From Saccharospirillaceae bacterium (GTDB lineage: Bacteria; Pseudomonadota; Gammaproteobacteria; Pseudomonadales; Oceanobacteraceae): DNA of 64,000 nt. The position numbers and the translations under genes were made by a program. Location of the stretch: assembly GCA_021208685.1 (NCBI GenBank), contig JAJOJJ010000018.1:84649-148648 (forward strand). The letters run 5' to 3'. The notes below the pieces were generated by a model. It was not told where the DNA came from and did no database searches. It saw only the letters and a list, made by a program, of their open reading frames with translations. Positions 1 through 9,332 of this stretch are shown piece by piece. How positions within the stretch are numbered: the first letter of the stretch is position 1; the number at the start of each line of letters is the position of its first letter.

Positions 1-1136
1 TGAACACCTACAGCTACCCGGCCTACCTGGCGGGTCTGACCTACAGCCTCAATGCATCCGGCCGTGGTCTGGAACTGTCTCTGGGTGGCTATCAGCACAA
101 ACTGCCGGAACTGCTGAAACGCGTTCTCAGCGAAATGGACAGCTTCACACTGAGCGAAGAAGACTTTGGCCGCTATCAGGCGTCATTGCAGCGCACGCTG
201 GAAAATCAGCTGAAAAACAAGCCCTTTGAACGCGAACTGGCGGTACTGAAAAACTGGCTTTACGACCCCAGCTTCGATAAGACCGAGTTACTGGCCGCAC
301 TGGCAGACGTCAGCCTTTCTGATGTTCAGCAGTATGCCGCGACCTTCCGCAATGAGCTGGCCATACAGATGTATGTTCATGGACAACTGAGCAAAGTTCA
401 GGCGCAGGAACTGGCTGCCATTGTTAATGCCCGTTATCCGGCCAACGCCGCACAGGTAGCCTTACCGCAATTGCTGCGTGTTCCGGAGGGTCAGCATCAG
501 AAAAACCTGACGCTGGATCATCAGGACACGGCCATTGTGCTCTATGTGCAGGGCCAGGAAGGCAGCGACCGCAACCGTGCACGCTACGCTCTGCTGGGGC
601 AGATTCTCAGCGCGCCTTACTATCAGACCATGCGTACCGAGCAGCAATTAGGCTATATCGTGTTCGCCACGCCATTCCCACAGCAGACCATCCCGGGTCT
701 GGCCTTTATTGTTCAATCACCGGAGGCCTCTCCACAGACCATTCTCGACAGCAGCCTGAAATTCTTCAGCGACTTCGAGCAGCAGCTGGGCAGCATGTCG
801 GAGGAAGAATTTAACTCCTACCGTCAGGGCCTGAGCACTCTGTTACTGGAAAAGCCGAAAAATATGGCGGAAAAAGTTGCCCGCTTCTGGCGTGATATCG
901 AAGTGTTGCGCTACAGCTTCAACACCAACGAAGCCATCGCCGCCGAAGTCCAGACTCTCAGTCGGGATGAAATCCGTGCACTCTACCAGAATGCCATTCT
1001 GGAACGTGGCAAGCCCTGGCTGATGATAACTCAGGGCGGCGCCGTTCAGGACTGGCCGACACTCGACACCCTGACGCGCGACAGCCTGCCTCGTTTCGAG
1101 CGGCCACAGCCGGAACAGGCTGCCGTTTCGCAGTAA
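1..1136 (+). CDS. M16 family zinc protease (pitrilysin/insulysin type), C-terminal part
   Basis: The open frame is entered at base 3 and runs to the stop at 1134-1136, so only the last 377 or so residues are present; the N-terminal domain with the HxxEH zinc motif lies outside the window. The visible part has the conserved insulysin/pitrilysin segment RTEQQLGYIVF (about base 635-667), which in this family belongs to the C-terminal half that closes over the substrate. The family degrades peptides, usually in the periplasm or as a secreted enzyme. An internal ATG at 135 is not the real start, because coding sequence with family character continues upstream in the same frame. A strong terminator follows at 1172. 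Confidence 0.85.
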   Translation, partial: NTYSYPAYLAGLTYSLNASGRGLELSLGGYQHKLPELLKRVLSEMDSFTLSEEDFGRYQASLQRTLENQLKNKPFERELAVLKNWLYDPSFDKTELLAALADVSLSDVQQYAATFRNELAIQMYVHGQLSKVQAQELAAIVNARYPANAAQVALPQLLRVPEGQHQKNLTLDHQDTAIVLYVQGQEGSDRNRARYALLGQILSAPYYQTMRTEQQLGYIVFATPFPQQTIPGLAFIVQSPEASPQTILDSSLKFFSDFEQQLGSMSEEEFNSYRQGLSTLLLEKPKNMAEKVARFWRDIEVLRYSFNTNEAIAAEVQTLSRDEIRALYQNAILERGKPWLMITQGGAVQDWPTLDTLTRDSLPRFERPQPEQAAVSQ

Positions 1137-1171
1137 ACAGCAGGCATGGGCGGTACAGCCCATCCTTTAAG

Positions 1172-1206
1172 AGCCCGCCATGATCTGCAACATGGCGGGC
1201 TTTTTT
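1172..1206 (+). terminator. Rho-independent terminator after the M16 protease
   Basis: An 11-bp perfect stem (AGCCCGCCATG at 1172-1182 with CATGGCGGGCT at 1191-1201) with an 8-nt loop, followed by a T tract at 1201-1206. It lies 36 bp after the protease stop codon. Confidence 0.9.
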
Positions 1207-1367
1207 ATGCCCGACGCCCCCAGAGCCGTTGTCTGAATGGATTCATAAAGCCAGGCGGGCACTGAATGGGGCAGAAGTGCCTTAACTCAAAGGTGCTTCA
1301 ACCCTTTACTTGTTACACAATAATCGCGAACCTGAACCTCTGATCCTTCTTACTGAGTAGCTACTGC

Positions 1368-2138
1368 ATGATCAAGAATGCCTTTATTACCGGTGCTGCC
1401 TCCGGCATTGGCCGGGCAACCGCCGAAGCCCTGTATGCCGGGGGCTGGAGTCTGGGCCTGGCTGACATTAACGAACAGGCGTTAAAGGAAATGACCCTGG
1501 GCTGGGATGAGCAGCGTGTGCGCTGCTACACCCTCGATGTGACCCAGCCGGAGCAGTGTGCCGCGGTGATCGGTGAGTTTGCCGCGCAGCATGACAAACA
1601 GCTGCGCCTGCTGTTCAACTCCGCCGGCATTCTGCAGATTGACCGTTTTGAAGACGTCAGCAGCCAGCGCCACCAGCAGATTTTCGATATTAATGTGATG
1701 GGCACAATCCACTGCTGTCAGGCCGCCTTCCCTTACCTGCGTCATACCAGCGGCGCTCAGGTAATCAACATGAGTTCCGCCTCGGCAACCTATGGCATTC
1801 CGCGGCTGGCCAGTTATTCCGCCTCCAAATTTGCCATCAGCGGCCTGACCGAAGCCCTGGAACTGGAATGGGAAGAGTACGGCATCCGTGTCTGCGATGT
1901 GATGCCGCCTTTTGTCAGCACACCGATGCTCAATGAACAGGCCTCCGGCGCACCAGTACTGGATAAACTCGGTATTCACCTGAACGCCGACGATGTCGCC
2001 CGTACCATCATGCAGCAGATTAAACAGCCGAAAACACACCGCGCCGTCAGCCTGCAGTTTGCTCTGACCTACGCCGCCAGCCAGTTACTGCCCCGCGCGG
2101 TTACCCGCGCCATTATCCGCTTTCTGAATAAAGGCTGA
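1368..2138 (+). CDS. Short-chain dehydrogenase/reductase (SDR)
   Basis: 256 residues, the usual size of a classical SDR. The Rossmann cofactor motif TGAASGIG is near residues 8-15, the NSAG motif near residue 85, and the catalytic serine plus YSASK (Tyr and Lys) near residues 142-158. An aspartate after the second beta strand (LADIN) points towards NAD rather than NADP, which is inference. The substrate cannot be told from the sequence. The ATG at 1368 starts directly with the first beta strand of the fold. The gene stands alone between two terminators. Confidence 0.85.
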   Translation: MIKNAFITGAASGIGRATAEALYAGGWSLGLADINEQALKEMTLGWDEQRVRCYTLDVTQPEQCAAVIGEFAAQHDKQLRLLFNSAGILQIDRFEDVSSQRHQQIFDINVMGTIHCCQAAFPYLRHTSGAQVINMSSASATYGIPRLASYSASKFAISGLTEALELEWEEYGIRVCDVMPPFVSTPMLNEQASGAPVLDKLGIHLNADDVARTIMQQIKQPKTHRAVSLQFALTYAASQLLPRAVTRAIIRFLNKG

Positions 2139-2148
2139 GTCGCCGCTG

Positions 2149-2175
2149 CGCCCGGGTTTACCGGGCGTTTTTTTT
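2149..2175 (+). terminator. Rho-independent terminator after the SDR gene
   Basis: A 7-bp GC stem (CGCCCGG at 2149-2155 and CCGGGCG at 2161-2167) with a 5-nt loop followed by eight T residues. It sits 11 bp after the SDR stop. Confidence 0.9.
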
Positions 2176-2202
2176 ATTGCGACTCGTTGTATTCCAGCGT
2201 AT

Positions 2203-2817
2203 TTATTCCGGCCTCGGCAGAGTAAACAGCTCACCCAGCGCGGCATATTCACTGCCGCCCAGACGCGCCAGCGGATTCAGCTCTGCGGCCCCGACCTGCA
2301 GCCGCGGCTCTTTGCTGAGCACAATATCCTCTGCCAGATACACCGCCTCAGCCTGTAAAAACAGCACATGCTGCTCACCCGGTCCGACATCCACCTGCTG
2401 TTGCAGAGTACAGGCAAACGCCACCGGCGCCTGACTGAGACGCGGCAGGGCTGATCCGGCAAAAGCATCCAGCGCCAGACCGGAACGCTCGACCTCACTG
2501 TCGCCATAGGCCAGAGTCGCCGAGCTGGCATTCAGCGCCTGCAATTGTTCCACCGACGCAATGTGCAGCACACATCGGCCATCACGGGCCAGATTGGTAA
2601 AGGTATCTTTTTCGTCACCGGCAGGCTTTTTACCCACGGAAACCACAAAGGTCGGCGGATTGGCACAGACCGGCGCAAAGAACGAATAAGGCGCGAGATT
2701 ATAGGATGAGCCATCGTCATTCACGCTCAGAATCCAGGCAATCGGACGCGGCAGAACGGTCTGAATCAGCAGGTGATAACACTCAACAGGGTTAAGGTCG
2801 GCAAAACGTAATTCCAT
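2203..2817 (-). CDS. Flavin reductase family protein
   Basis: 204 residues from the ATG at 2817; GGAG lies 6 nt upstream of this ATG, so the longer in-frame reading to 2904 is not supported. The N-terminal RPIAWILSVNDDGSSYNLAP and the following SFF...PPTFVVSVG are typical of the flavin-reductase-like FMN-binding split-barrel family. Members reduce FMN/FAD for a partner oxygenase or bind flavin in stress proteins. No monooxygenase is next door, so the partner is unknown. Convergent with the SDR gene. Confidence 0.8.
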   Translation of the reverse strand: MELRFADLNPVECYHLLIQTVLPRPIAWILSVNDDGSSYNLAPYSFFAPVCANPPTFVVSVGKKPAGDEKDTFTNLARDGRCVLHIASVEQLQALNASSATLAYGDSEVERSGLALDAFAGSALPRLSQAPVAFACTLQQQVDVGPGEQHVLFLQAEAVYLAEDIVLSKEPRLQVGAAELNPLARLGGSEYAALGELFTLPRPE

Positions 2818-2973
2818 GATGACTCCGTTATTGATCGGATTTACAGCAAACCCGATTATTCCCGCCACCGGCGTGAAATACCAGACAACGATCAACAACG
2901 GCAAACCTCAACACCCGGCACTGCGCCGCAGGCGTCACTGAGGTAACATAGCGCTCTGCTTCCGGAGGCACCT

Positions 2974-3927
2974 ATGTTTTCTGTCAATCGCTACTTTCCC
3001 CTGCTCGCCATCGCCGTCAGTGTCCTTGCCTGGTATGAACCACAACCTTTGCTGGGGCTGAAAGACGCCATCGTGCCGCTGCTGACCATTGTTATGTTCT
3101 GTATGGGCCTGACCCTGCGCTGGGCGGATTTTCGCCGGGTATGGAATAAACCGCAGCCCATTGCCCTCGGCGTCTTGCTGCAATTCACACTGATGCCATT
3201 GATTGCCTGGCTGCTGGTTCACCTGCTGCAACTGCCGTCCGAGCTGGCCATTGGCCTGATCATAGTCGGTGCCTGTGCCGGTGGTACCGCCTCCAATGTG
3301 ATGACCTATCTGGCTGGCGGCGACGTGGCACTGTCGGTCAGCATGACGCTGGTATCGACACTCTGGGGGGTGGTACTGACCCCGTGGCTGGTTGCGTTTT
3401 ATTCGTCCGCCGACATTGCCGTGGATACACTGGCAATGATCATCAGCATCGCTCAGCTGGTGCTGCTGCCGATTGCCGGTGGCCTGTTGTGCAATCACTT
3501 TCTTCCCCAGGTCGGACGCAGCCTGAACAGCCATCTGCCGGATATTGCCAGTGCGTTTATTCTCGCCATTATTGCCATCATCGTTGCCCTCAATGCCGAC
3601 GAAATTGCCACCATGGGCAGTCTGGCCGTTATCGCGGTGATGCTGCATAACCTGATCGGCCTCGCTGCGGCTTATGGCATTGCCCGCTGGAATGGTCATA
3701 CCGAAGTGGAAGCCCGCACCATTGCGCTGGAAGTCGGTATGCAGAACTCCGGTTTAGGCGTCGCTCTGGCACTCAAGTTTTACGGCCCTGTGGCCGCCCT
3801 GCCCGGTGCCTTGTTCAGTGTCTGGCATAACATCAGCGGTTCACTGCTGGCCGCGTTCTGGAAGTGGCAGACGAATCAAAAAATCCGCACGATGCGTCAG
3901 AAAAATGCCGTTAAGGAGCATCCGTGA
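2974..3927 (+). CDS. Bile acid:sodium symporter (BASS) family transporter
   Basis: 317 residues, almost entirely hydrophobic, about ten predicted membrane segments. The signature MFCMGLTL with the following WADF, and the later GACAGGTASNVMTYLAGGD and EVGMQNSGLGVALAL segments, are hallmarks of the BASS/SBF fold, including the two crossover regions that bind sodium. Bacterial members carry pantoate, bile acids or other organic anions; the substrate cannot be named. GGAGG lies 6 nt before the ATG. Its stop overlaps the next start (GTGA at 3924-3927), so translation of the DUF1439 gene is probably coupled. Confidence 0.85.
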   Translation: MFSVNRYFPLLAIAVSVLAWYEPQPLLGLKDAIVPLLTIVMFCMGLTLRWADFRRVWNKPQPIALGVLLQFTLMPLIAWLLVHLLQLPSELAIGLIIVGACAGGTASNVMTYLAGGDVALSVSMTLVSTLWGVVLTPWLVAFYSSADIAVDTLAMIISIAQLVLLPIAGGLLCNHFLPQVGRSLNSHLPDIASAFILAIIAIIVALNADEIATMGSLAVIAVMLHNLIGLAAAYGIARWNGHTEVEARTIALEVGMQNSGLGVALALKFYGPVAALPGALFSVWHNISGSLLAAFWKWQTNQKIRTMRQKNAVKEHP

Positions 3928-4451
3928 AACGAACCCGCGTGTTTTACGCGGCCAGCCTGCTGCTGTTCAGTGTCGTGGCACAGGCGTATGAAATCCGCCT
4001 GAGCGAGCAGCAATTGCAGCAGCAACTGAACCGCCAGATGCCTCTGAGCCAACGTCAGGGCATGGTGACGTTAACGCTGAGCCATCCAAAACTGGATCTG
4101 CTGCCCAGTGGTAACCGCCTGAGCCTGCAGACCAATGCCGTGATTGCCACCAGCATCGGTTTGCAAAGCAGTGGCCAGCTGACGGTGGAAGGTAAAATCC
4201 GCTACGACAAAGCACTTTACAGCTTTTTTATTGAAGAGCCGGTTATCCGCCAGCTTGATATTGATGGCCTGGCACCTGCCCTGCAGCCGCAACTGACCGC
4301 GCTTGCACAAAAAGCACTGACACCGGCCTTAACCGGACAGCCGGTGTACACCCTCAGCGATCAGGACGTTACTCAGGCGATGGCGCGGATGATGCTGCAA
4401 TCCCTGACCATCACCGAAACCGAAGTCTTACTGGTGATGAGCCCGTTTTAA
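3924..4451 (+). CDS. DUF1439 (YceB-like) exported protein
   Basis: 175 residues with a GTG start inside the 4-bp overlap with the transporter gene. The N-terminus has a signal peptide (hydrophobic FYAASLLLFSVVAQA, likely cut before YEIRL). There is no lipobox cysteine, unlike E. coli YceB, so this copy would be a soluble periplasmic protein. The rest, with SEQQLQQQLNRQMP near the mature N-terminus, fits the DUF1439 family, which is tied to lipid handling at the envelope only by structure. The function is unknown. Confidence 0.7.
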   Translation: MKRTRVFYAASLLLFSVVAQAYEIRLSEQQLQQQLNRQMPLSQRQGMVTLTLSHPKLDLLPSGNRLSLQTNAVIATSIGLQSSGQLTVEGKIRYDKALYSFFIEEPVIRQLDIDGLAPALQPQLTALAQKALTPALTGQPVYTLSDQDVTQAMARMMLQSLTITETEVLLVMSPF

Positions 4452-4453
4452 CA

Positions 4454-4482
4454 GGGCACCTCTGAATTACTCAGAGGTGCCC
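4454..4482. repeat. Short palindrome related to the ends of the 15.7-kb MITE-like element
   Basis: A 12-bp perfect inverted repeat (GGGCACCTCTGA and its complement) around the 5-nt loop ATTAC. The core GCACCTCTGAA is the same as the terminal repeats at 15747 and 15996 and the palindrome at 9296. It lies between convergent genes and contains the stop codon of the minus-strand gene (4467-4469). Confidence 0.85.
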
Positions 4483-4709
4483 CAGAGTTCTATTTCGGTC
4501 CGAACAGGCTGGCGTGCATTGAGTTCAATCTGTACCAGATCATTCAACTCGTTTAACTCTGCTGCATTCAGCTGACGCAGGTTCAGTGACCTGAATATCC
4601 GCTGATCGATCAGGTGTCGCTCATAACAGGACTGGTGCGCAATGCCGATACCAGCGACCGTAATCGGGTTTCCGGCCAGGGCCGACTGAGAGCAGAACTC
4701 GCACTTCAT
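4467..4709 (-). CDS. Small putative zinc-binding protein of unknown function
   Basis: 80 residues from the ATG at 4709. The frame is open further upstream, but that extension is not protein-like. C3-x2-C6 followed by H25-x2-C28 would make one tetrahedral zinc site. The second half is helical and rich in Leu/Asn/Glu (LRQLNAAELNELNDLVQIELNAR). I recall similar short proteins in pseudomonads but know no function. No strong ribosome binding site precedes the ATG. The stop codon lies inside the palindrome at 4454-4482. Confidence 0.6.
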   Translation of the reverse strand: MKCEFCSQSALAGNPITVAGIGIAHQSCYERHLIDQRIFRSLNLRQLNAAELNELNDLVQIELNARQPVRTEIELWGTSE

Positions 4710-4947
4710 GAACAAACAACATCCGTAAAAATAAAAGCGGATTCTATACTCGCCCCGGGAAACATAATTAACAGAATTGTTAATCGTTCTGACGAATTTT
4801 GTAATAAAAACGTAACACCAAAGCATCTTCCAGCCCTTGACCAGGCTTACCAGGCTGTCTGCCCCGGCATCAACCGGTAACGGCTTATGCTGGCAGTCTG
4901 TAACCGTTGTTCTAATCTTCAGTCGTAGCTATATAAAGGTTAGCCCC

Positions 4948-6822
4948 ATGTTTATCGACAACTACAGCATCAAAAGCAAACACAGCATGATTCTGGTGCT
5001 GGTTATTGTTGGCCTGATGATTACCTCAGCCCTGAGCGTTCAGCAGTTCTCCCGCCTCGGAGAGTTATCCGATGTGTTGTATCAACAGCAGGTCGTCAGT
5101 GGCGATATTCTTTTGCTGCGCCGTAATGAAAAAGATTTTATGGCCCGTAAAGAAACAAAATACGTTGATGCCTTTGATGTAACCGCCGAAAAGACCAACG
5201 AAGATATTACGCATCTGAGCAATCATATGCAGGGGCTGGGTCTTAATATCCGCCAGATTCAGCAACTGAGTACCGAGGTGGCGAACTACCGGAAGGTGTT
5301 TGATGCGCTTGCCGCAACGCAGCAGGAAATCGGCCTCGATCCCAAAAGCGGCTTGTATGGCGGCCTGCGCAAAGCGGTGCATGATATTGAAACATCCGCA
5401 AAATCGACCGAAGAATACGAGCTGCTTTATTACATGTTGATGCTGCGCCGCCACGAAAAGGATTTTATGTTACGCAGCGATCCGTCCTACATGGAAAAGT
5501 TTAACGCGGGCATTAACGATTTCCGTCAGGCACTGGAGCGCAGCAGTCTGGCCGGTAATTCACAGGTCCAGCAGGAACTGAAAAACTATCAGGATCAGTT
5601 CACCGCACTGTTTAATAAAGAACAGATGATGGGGCTGAACGAAAAAGAAGGCCTGCGTGGCGAAATGCGCAGCACCATTCATAAAACAGAAAGTATTTTT
5701 GATGAACTGACGGCCTACATTACCAGCGAAATGGAAGTCATGACTCAGCGGGTTTATATGACCCTGACGCTGAGTATTCTGCTGACCTTTGCCGTCGTCG
5801 CCACCCTGACGTTTCTGGTATCACGGGCGATTTATCAGCCGGTTCAGACGATTACCGGGAAAATTCAGCGAATCGCCCGCGATCTGGATTTAACTCAATT
5901 AATTGGTCACCGCTCCGGTGATGAAATCGGCATTTTATCCCATGCCTTTGACGCTTTAATTGCCACACTGCGGGAAACGGTAGAGCAGGTAAAATCCGGT
6001 GCCACCGAAGTCGCCTCCGCCTCGGAAGAAATGTCGGCCATCACCCGCGAAGTTGGCGACGCCAGCAGCCAGCAACAGGATGAAGTCGCTCAGGCCGTCA
6101 CCGCCATGACAGAGATGACCTCAACCATTCAGAATATTGCCGGCAATGCTAATCAGGCCGCCAGTGCCGTCAGCGAGGTTCACCGTGAAGTCAGCCGTGG
6201 TAAAAGTATTTCGGATGAAGCACGCCACGAAATTGAAACCCTCAACAGCGAAATTCTGGAAGCCACCAAAGCCATCGGGAAACTGCAGAAAGACAGTGAA
6301 AGCATCGGCGCGATTCTGGGTGAAATCAGTGGTATTGCCGAACAGACCAACCTGCTGGCACTGAATGCGGCCATTGAAGCAGCGCGGGCCGGAGAGCAGG
6401 GTCGGGGCTTTGCCGTGGTCGCCGATGAGGTGCGCACACTGGCCAGCCGTACGCAGGAATCGACCGAATCCATTCGTGCAACCATTAACGAATTTAATAA
6501 AGGAACCGCTGAAGTGGTGAATACCGTGCTGAAATCCCGTGACCGCGCTGAAACCGGTATCGCCCGTGTCAGTGAAGCCAGTGATGCACTGCAGGTCATC
6601 TACGACAACATCAGCAGCATTAATGACCTGAATACTCAGATTGCAACAGCCGCTGAAGAACAAAGCTACGCCGCCGAAGAAATTAACCGCAATGTTGTAC
6701 GTGTTAACGAGCTGGCCAGCACCAGCCATGAGCAGGCCTCACAGGCCGCGCTGGCCAGTGCTGCACTGGCTCAGCTGGCAGCGCGGCTGAATCAGACGGT
6801 GGAGAAATTTGTTGTCAGCTGA
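4948..6822 (+). CDS. Methyl-accepting chemotaxis protein with HBM-type sensor
   Basis: 624 residues from the ATG at 4948, preceded by AAAGGT. Order: membrane segment at about residues 15-35; a periplasmic helical region with two matching motifs, RRNEKDFM near residue 58 and RRHEKDFM near residue 165, the mark of the helical bimodular (HBM) domain; a second membrane segment near residue 275; HAMP; then the signalling hairpin with the invariant tip [20 protein letters not shown] near residue 462. Known HBM receptors such as P. putida McpS sense organic acids; the ligand here is not known. It is transcribed alone and ends at a terminator. Confidence 0.92.
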   Translation: MFIDNYSIKSKHSMILVLVIVGLMITSALSVQQFSRLGELSDVLYQQQVVSGDILLLRRNEKDFMARKETKYVDAFDVTAEKTNEDITHLSNHMQGLGLNIRQIQQLSTEVANYRKVFDALAATQQEIGLDPKSGLYGGLRKAVHDIETSAKSTEEYELLYYMLMLRRHEKDFMLRSDPSYMEKFNAGINDFRQALERSSLAGNSQVQQELKNYQDQFTALFNKEQMMGLNEKEGLRGEMRSTIHKTESIFDELTAYITSEMEVMTQRVYMTLTLSILLTFAVVATLTFLVSRAIYQPVQTITGKIQRIARDLDLTQLIGHRSGDEIGILSHAFDALIATLRETVEQVKSGATEVASASEEMSAITREVGDASSQQQDEVAQAVTAMTEMTSTIQNIAGNANQAASAVSEVHREVSRGKSISDEARHEIETLNSEILEATKAIGKLQKDSESIGAILGEISGIAEQTNLLALNAAIEAARAGEQGRGFAVVADEVRTLASRTQESTESIRATINEFNKGTAEVVNTVLKSRDRAETGIARVSEASDALQVIYDNISSINDLNTQIATAAEEQSYAAEEINRNVVRVNELASTSHEQASQAALASAALAQLAARLNQTVEKFVVS

Positions 6823-6850
6823 TGACTCAGACCTCTCCCGCGCAATCAAT

Positions 6851-6895
6851 AAAAAAACCGGCCTGAAACCACGGCCGGTTTAACGCTTTTTATGA
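6851..6895. terminator. Bidirectional terminator between convergent genes
   Basis: An 8-bp stem AACCGGCC/GGCCGGTT (6856-6863 and 6873-6880), with A tracts on the left and T-rich sequence on the right. It can serve both the chemoreceptor (+) and the ATP-NAD kinase gene (-). Confidence 0.75.
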
Positions 6896-6912
6896 TGTGA
6901 TTCAACGGAGCC

Positions 6913-8031
6913 TTACATCAGCCGGTGCACGATCTGGTCGCGGTAACCGGTGATTATTTCAATCGTTCCCGCCCAGTCTTTGTCCAGTTGAGGATCACCA
7001 CTGTCCATGATTAAAGGCCGGCCATTCAGTGCACGGATTTTTGTCTTGGTGGAAATCAGGCGGATGTTTTTCTTTCCCAGAAGACGTAAAGCCTGAGGGC
7101 TGAACTGCTGATTACCACGACCGAAAATATGCCCCTGCCCCCCCATCACACTGACAATCGCCTGAGCCTGAGGATATTCTGCCAATAATCCGAGTATTTC
7201 AGCCGCGGTTAAATCCTTACCTATCTGTTCACGGTTAAAGACCGCATCCACGCCCAGCAGCGTATTATCCAGCCCCAGCTCATCCATCACGGCCTGCGTG
7301 GTTTTGCCCGAACCGATCAGATACAGCACGTCGTCATCCATATCGGCACAGATAAAAGCAGCAATATCAGCCAGCACCAGCTCTTCCGCTTCAACGCCAC
7401 CCTGTTTTACGGCCTGGACAAAATGCCCGGCCTGAGGCACGCGCATCTCGCCGTAATGCCGTGCACGTACCTGGTTATTGCGGAAAGCGTCTTCATCCAG
7501 ATCACGCACTTCGGCGTCTTTAATATCCACCAGCCCGCCTTCGAGCAGACTGCGCACCACCTCACCGGAAGCCGTCGGTGTGATGCCATATACCGCGGAA
7601 TGAATTTTTACCCCGGCCGGAATACCGAGCACAGGTAAAGCATCACCAACCACGGCACAGATATCACGCGCCGTACCATCACCACCGGCAAACAGCAGCA
7701 AATCCACATGATTTTCCAGCATCGCTGCAGCAGCCATACGGGTATGCTCCGCATGGGTATTACAAAGCGGAATATCGGCTTCAATCAGGCGAAATGAAAA
7801 ACCCAGCTCGGTCAACGTATCAGCCCCCATTTCTCCGGGACAGGTCAGAAAATGACAGCGATCTTTGAATGCCAGCAAAACATCCAGCGCCTGACGGGCA
7901 CGCCATGCGGCTTTGCGCTCGGCCCCACGGGCCAGTGCTTCGGCAACAATATCGGCACCGTCGCTGCCCTTAAGACCAACGGCGCCGCCGATACCGGCAT
8001 AGGGATTAATAATAAGTCCGAGGGTTAACAT
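6913..8031 (-). CDS. ATP-NAD kinase family protein
   Basis: 372 residues. It begins with LIINPYAGIGG and carries the diacylglycerol/NAD kinase nucleotide-binding motif FAGGDGTARD near residues 115-125. The extended central and C-terminal regions (GSGKTTQAVMDELGL, MGGQGHIFGRGNQQ) are those of the long ATP-NAD kinase-like family, which is distinct from the housekeeping NAD kinase of about 290 residues. The substrate is not established for this group. It lies 59 bp downstream of the phospholipase gene on the same strand and may be co-transcribed with it. Confidence 0.8.
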   Translation of the reverse strand: MLTLGLIINPYAGIGGAVGLKGSDGADIVAEALARGAERKAAWRARQALDVLLAFKDRCHFLTCPGEMGADTLTELGFSFRLIEADIPLCNTHAEHTRMAAAAMLENHVDLLLFAGGDGTARDICAVVGDALPVLGIPAGVKIHSAVYGITPTASGEVVRSLLEGGLVDIKDAEVRDLDEDAFRNNQVRARHYGEMRVPQAGHFVQAVKQGGVEAEELVLADIAAFICADMDDDVLYLIGSGKTTQAVMDELGLDNTLLGVDAVFNREQIGKDLTAAEILGLLAEYPQAQAIVSVMGGQGHIFGRGNQQFSPQALRLLGKKNIRLISTKTKIRALNGRPLIMDSGDPQLDKDWAGTIEIITGYRDQIVHRLM

Positions 8032-8090
8032 GATAGGAATTCCGGCCTGAATGCGCGGCGATTATACCGCGCTATTGCTATACGGCCAGC

Positions 8091-9152
8091 TCAGAACCAG
8101 TCGCTGAGTTTAATGCCGACGCCAATGCGTTCCTGATAACGGTTGTAATCAATCAGACTCTCGCCGTAACCATTAAAATACTGCACAAATCCTTTGATTT
8201 TACGGTTGAGCGGAAAGGTCCAGCCAACCTCAATGGCGCCACGGTTTTTATCCGGGTTGAGATTATTACGCAAGGTCGTACTGATATTATGGTTACCCAT
8301 CACATGAATATAGGTGAACTCACCGTTACCCATGTAATCATCAATATCCGGGTTGTCATTATCAGCCGGATCAAAAGGATCGGCTTTACTTTCTTCCGGC
8401 AGACGCCACCAGAGCCGGGTGGCATAAACACCACTGGATGACACTGACGCCACCTGCGTAATAAGCCGGTTCCAGCTGCGCGACATTGAACTGGTCTGGC
8501 CATTGGACTGATGATTAACCGCTACCGACCAATAATCCACCCACCGGTTTTGCGGCTGCCAGGAAAATATCAGTTCCGGTTCGTGATTAGTCTCGCGGAA
8601 TGGCCGGGAAATATCACCGTTATACGCCTGCCAGAAGGAACGGTTGGTATAGGCCACATCAATACTGCTGAATTTACCCAGCAGGCCTTCAGATAAACGG
8701 TATTTAATACTGAGCTGAAATACCGCCTCAAGATGATCATTACCGGCTTCGCGCTCAGCCTCAGGATCTCCGGTGTAGTGTTTTAAAACCCGGTTCTGCT
8801 CACGGTCACTGGGACGGCTCTGATACGACAACGGCAGCACATAATTTGGCCGGTGCGGCAGCATCACATAAGGACTCTCAGATGCCAGACGCTCAACCTG
8901 AATTTTTTCAACGAGTTGTGGCAAATTGTCACGCAGGGCCGGTTTGAACTCATCGTCCGCAATCATATCAACCGGCTGCTGTTTGGTTTTCAGCGGCCCG
9001 GTGGCGGGTAATAATTCCTCCAGCACCGTCGCTGCCTCATCGGTAGCAGACGCCGCCTCAACATCCCCGGCACTGGCCGCAAAAGCAGGACACACCGCCG
9101 ATACCAATACCGATATACGGAATATCAGAACAGCAGGATTAAGCAGATTCAT
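8091..9152 (-). CDS. pldA: Outer-membrane phospholipase A (OMPLA)
   Basis: 353 residues from the ATG at 9152, where a signal peptide (MNLLNPAVLIFRISVLVSAV...) begins; the frame is open to 9260 but the extension is not signal-like. The mature part starts with a low-complexity linker and continues into a beta-barrel. The catalytic segment NHQSNGQTS carries the His and Ser of the OMPLA triad (H-x-S), and YTNRSFWQAYN and the C-terminal GVGIKLSDWF are also typical. The enzyme hydrolyses phospholipids that appear in the outer leaflet of the outer membrane, using calcium and a dimer. It ends in an aromatic residue as barrel proteins do. Confidence 0.9.
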   Translation of the reverse strand: MNLLNPAVLIFRISVLVSAVCPAFAASAGDVEAASATDEAATVLEELLPATGPLKTKQQPVDMIADDEFKPALRDNLPQLVEKIQVERLASESPYVMLPHRPNYVLPLSYQSRPSDREQNRVLKHYTGDPEAEREAGNDHLEAVFQLSIKYRLSEGLLGKFSSIDVAYTNRSFWQAYNGDISRPFRETNHEPELIFSWQPQNRWVDYWSVAVNHQSNGQTSSMSRSWNRLITQVASVSSSGVYATRLWWRLPEESKADPFDPADNDNPDIDDYMGNGEFTYIHVMGNHNISTTLRNNLNPDKNRGAIEVGWTFPLNRKIKGFVQYFNGYGESLIDYNRYQERIGVGIKLSDWF

Positions 9153-9295
9153 ACGGATTCCCTCACCAGACATTGCGCGGCCAATATAGCCGCGCCCTGA
9201 GCGAAGTGCGAGAGCAGCTTCTGCTGATCCGGGCATTTTCCCGTAAAACAGCGCAGACATTCTGTCCCTGTATTGAAACGATGCCGGCGCGAAGG

Positions 9296-9332
9296 TTTAA
9301 GGCACCTCTGAATAATTCAGAGATGCCTTAAA
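9296..9332. repeat. 37-bp near-perfect palindrome related to the MITE-like element ends
   Basis: An 18-bp arm at 9296-9313 (TTTAAGGCACCTCTGAAT) pairs with 9315-9332 around a single central base, with one mismatch. It looks like the two terminal repeats of the 15.7-kb element joined without any interior. It supplies the stop codon (9328-9330) of the minus-strand gene that follows. Confidence 0.88.

Noticed and set aside
2935..3699. 254-residue minus-strand frame opposite the BASS transporter
   Set aside because: Gln/His/Asn-rich translation typical of antisense of a hydrophobic protein.
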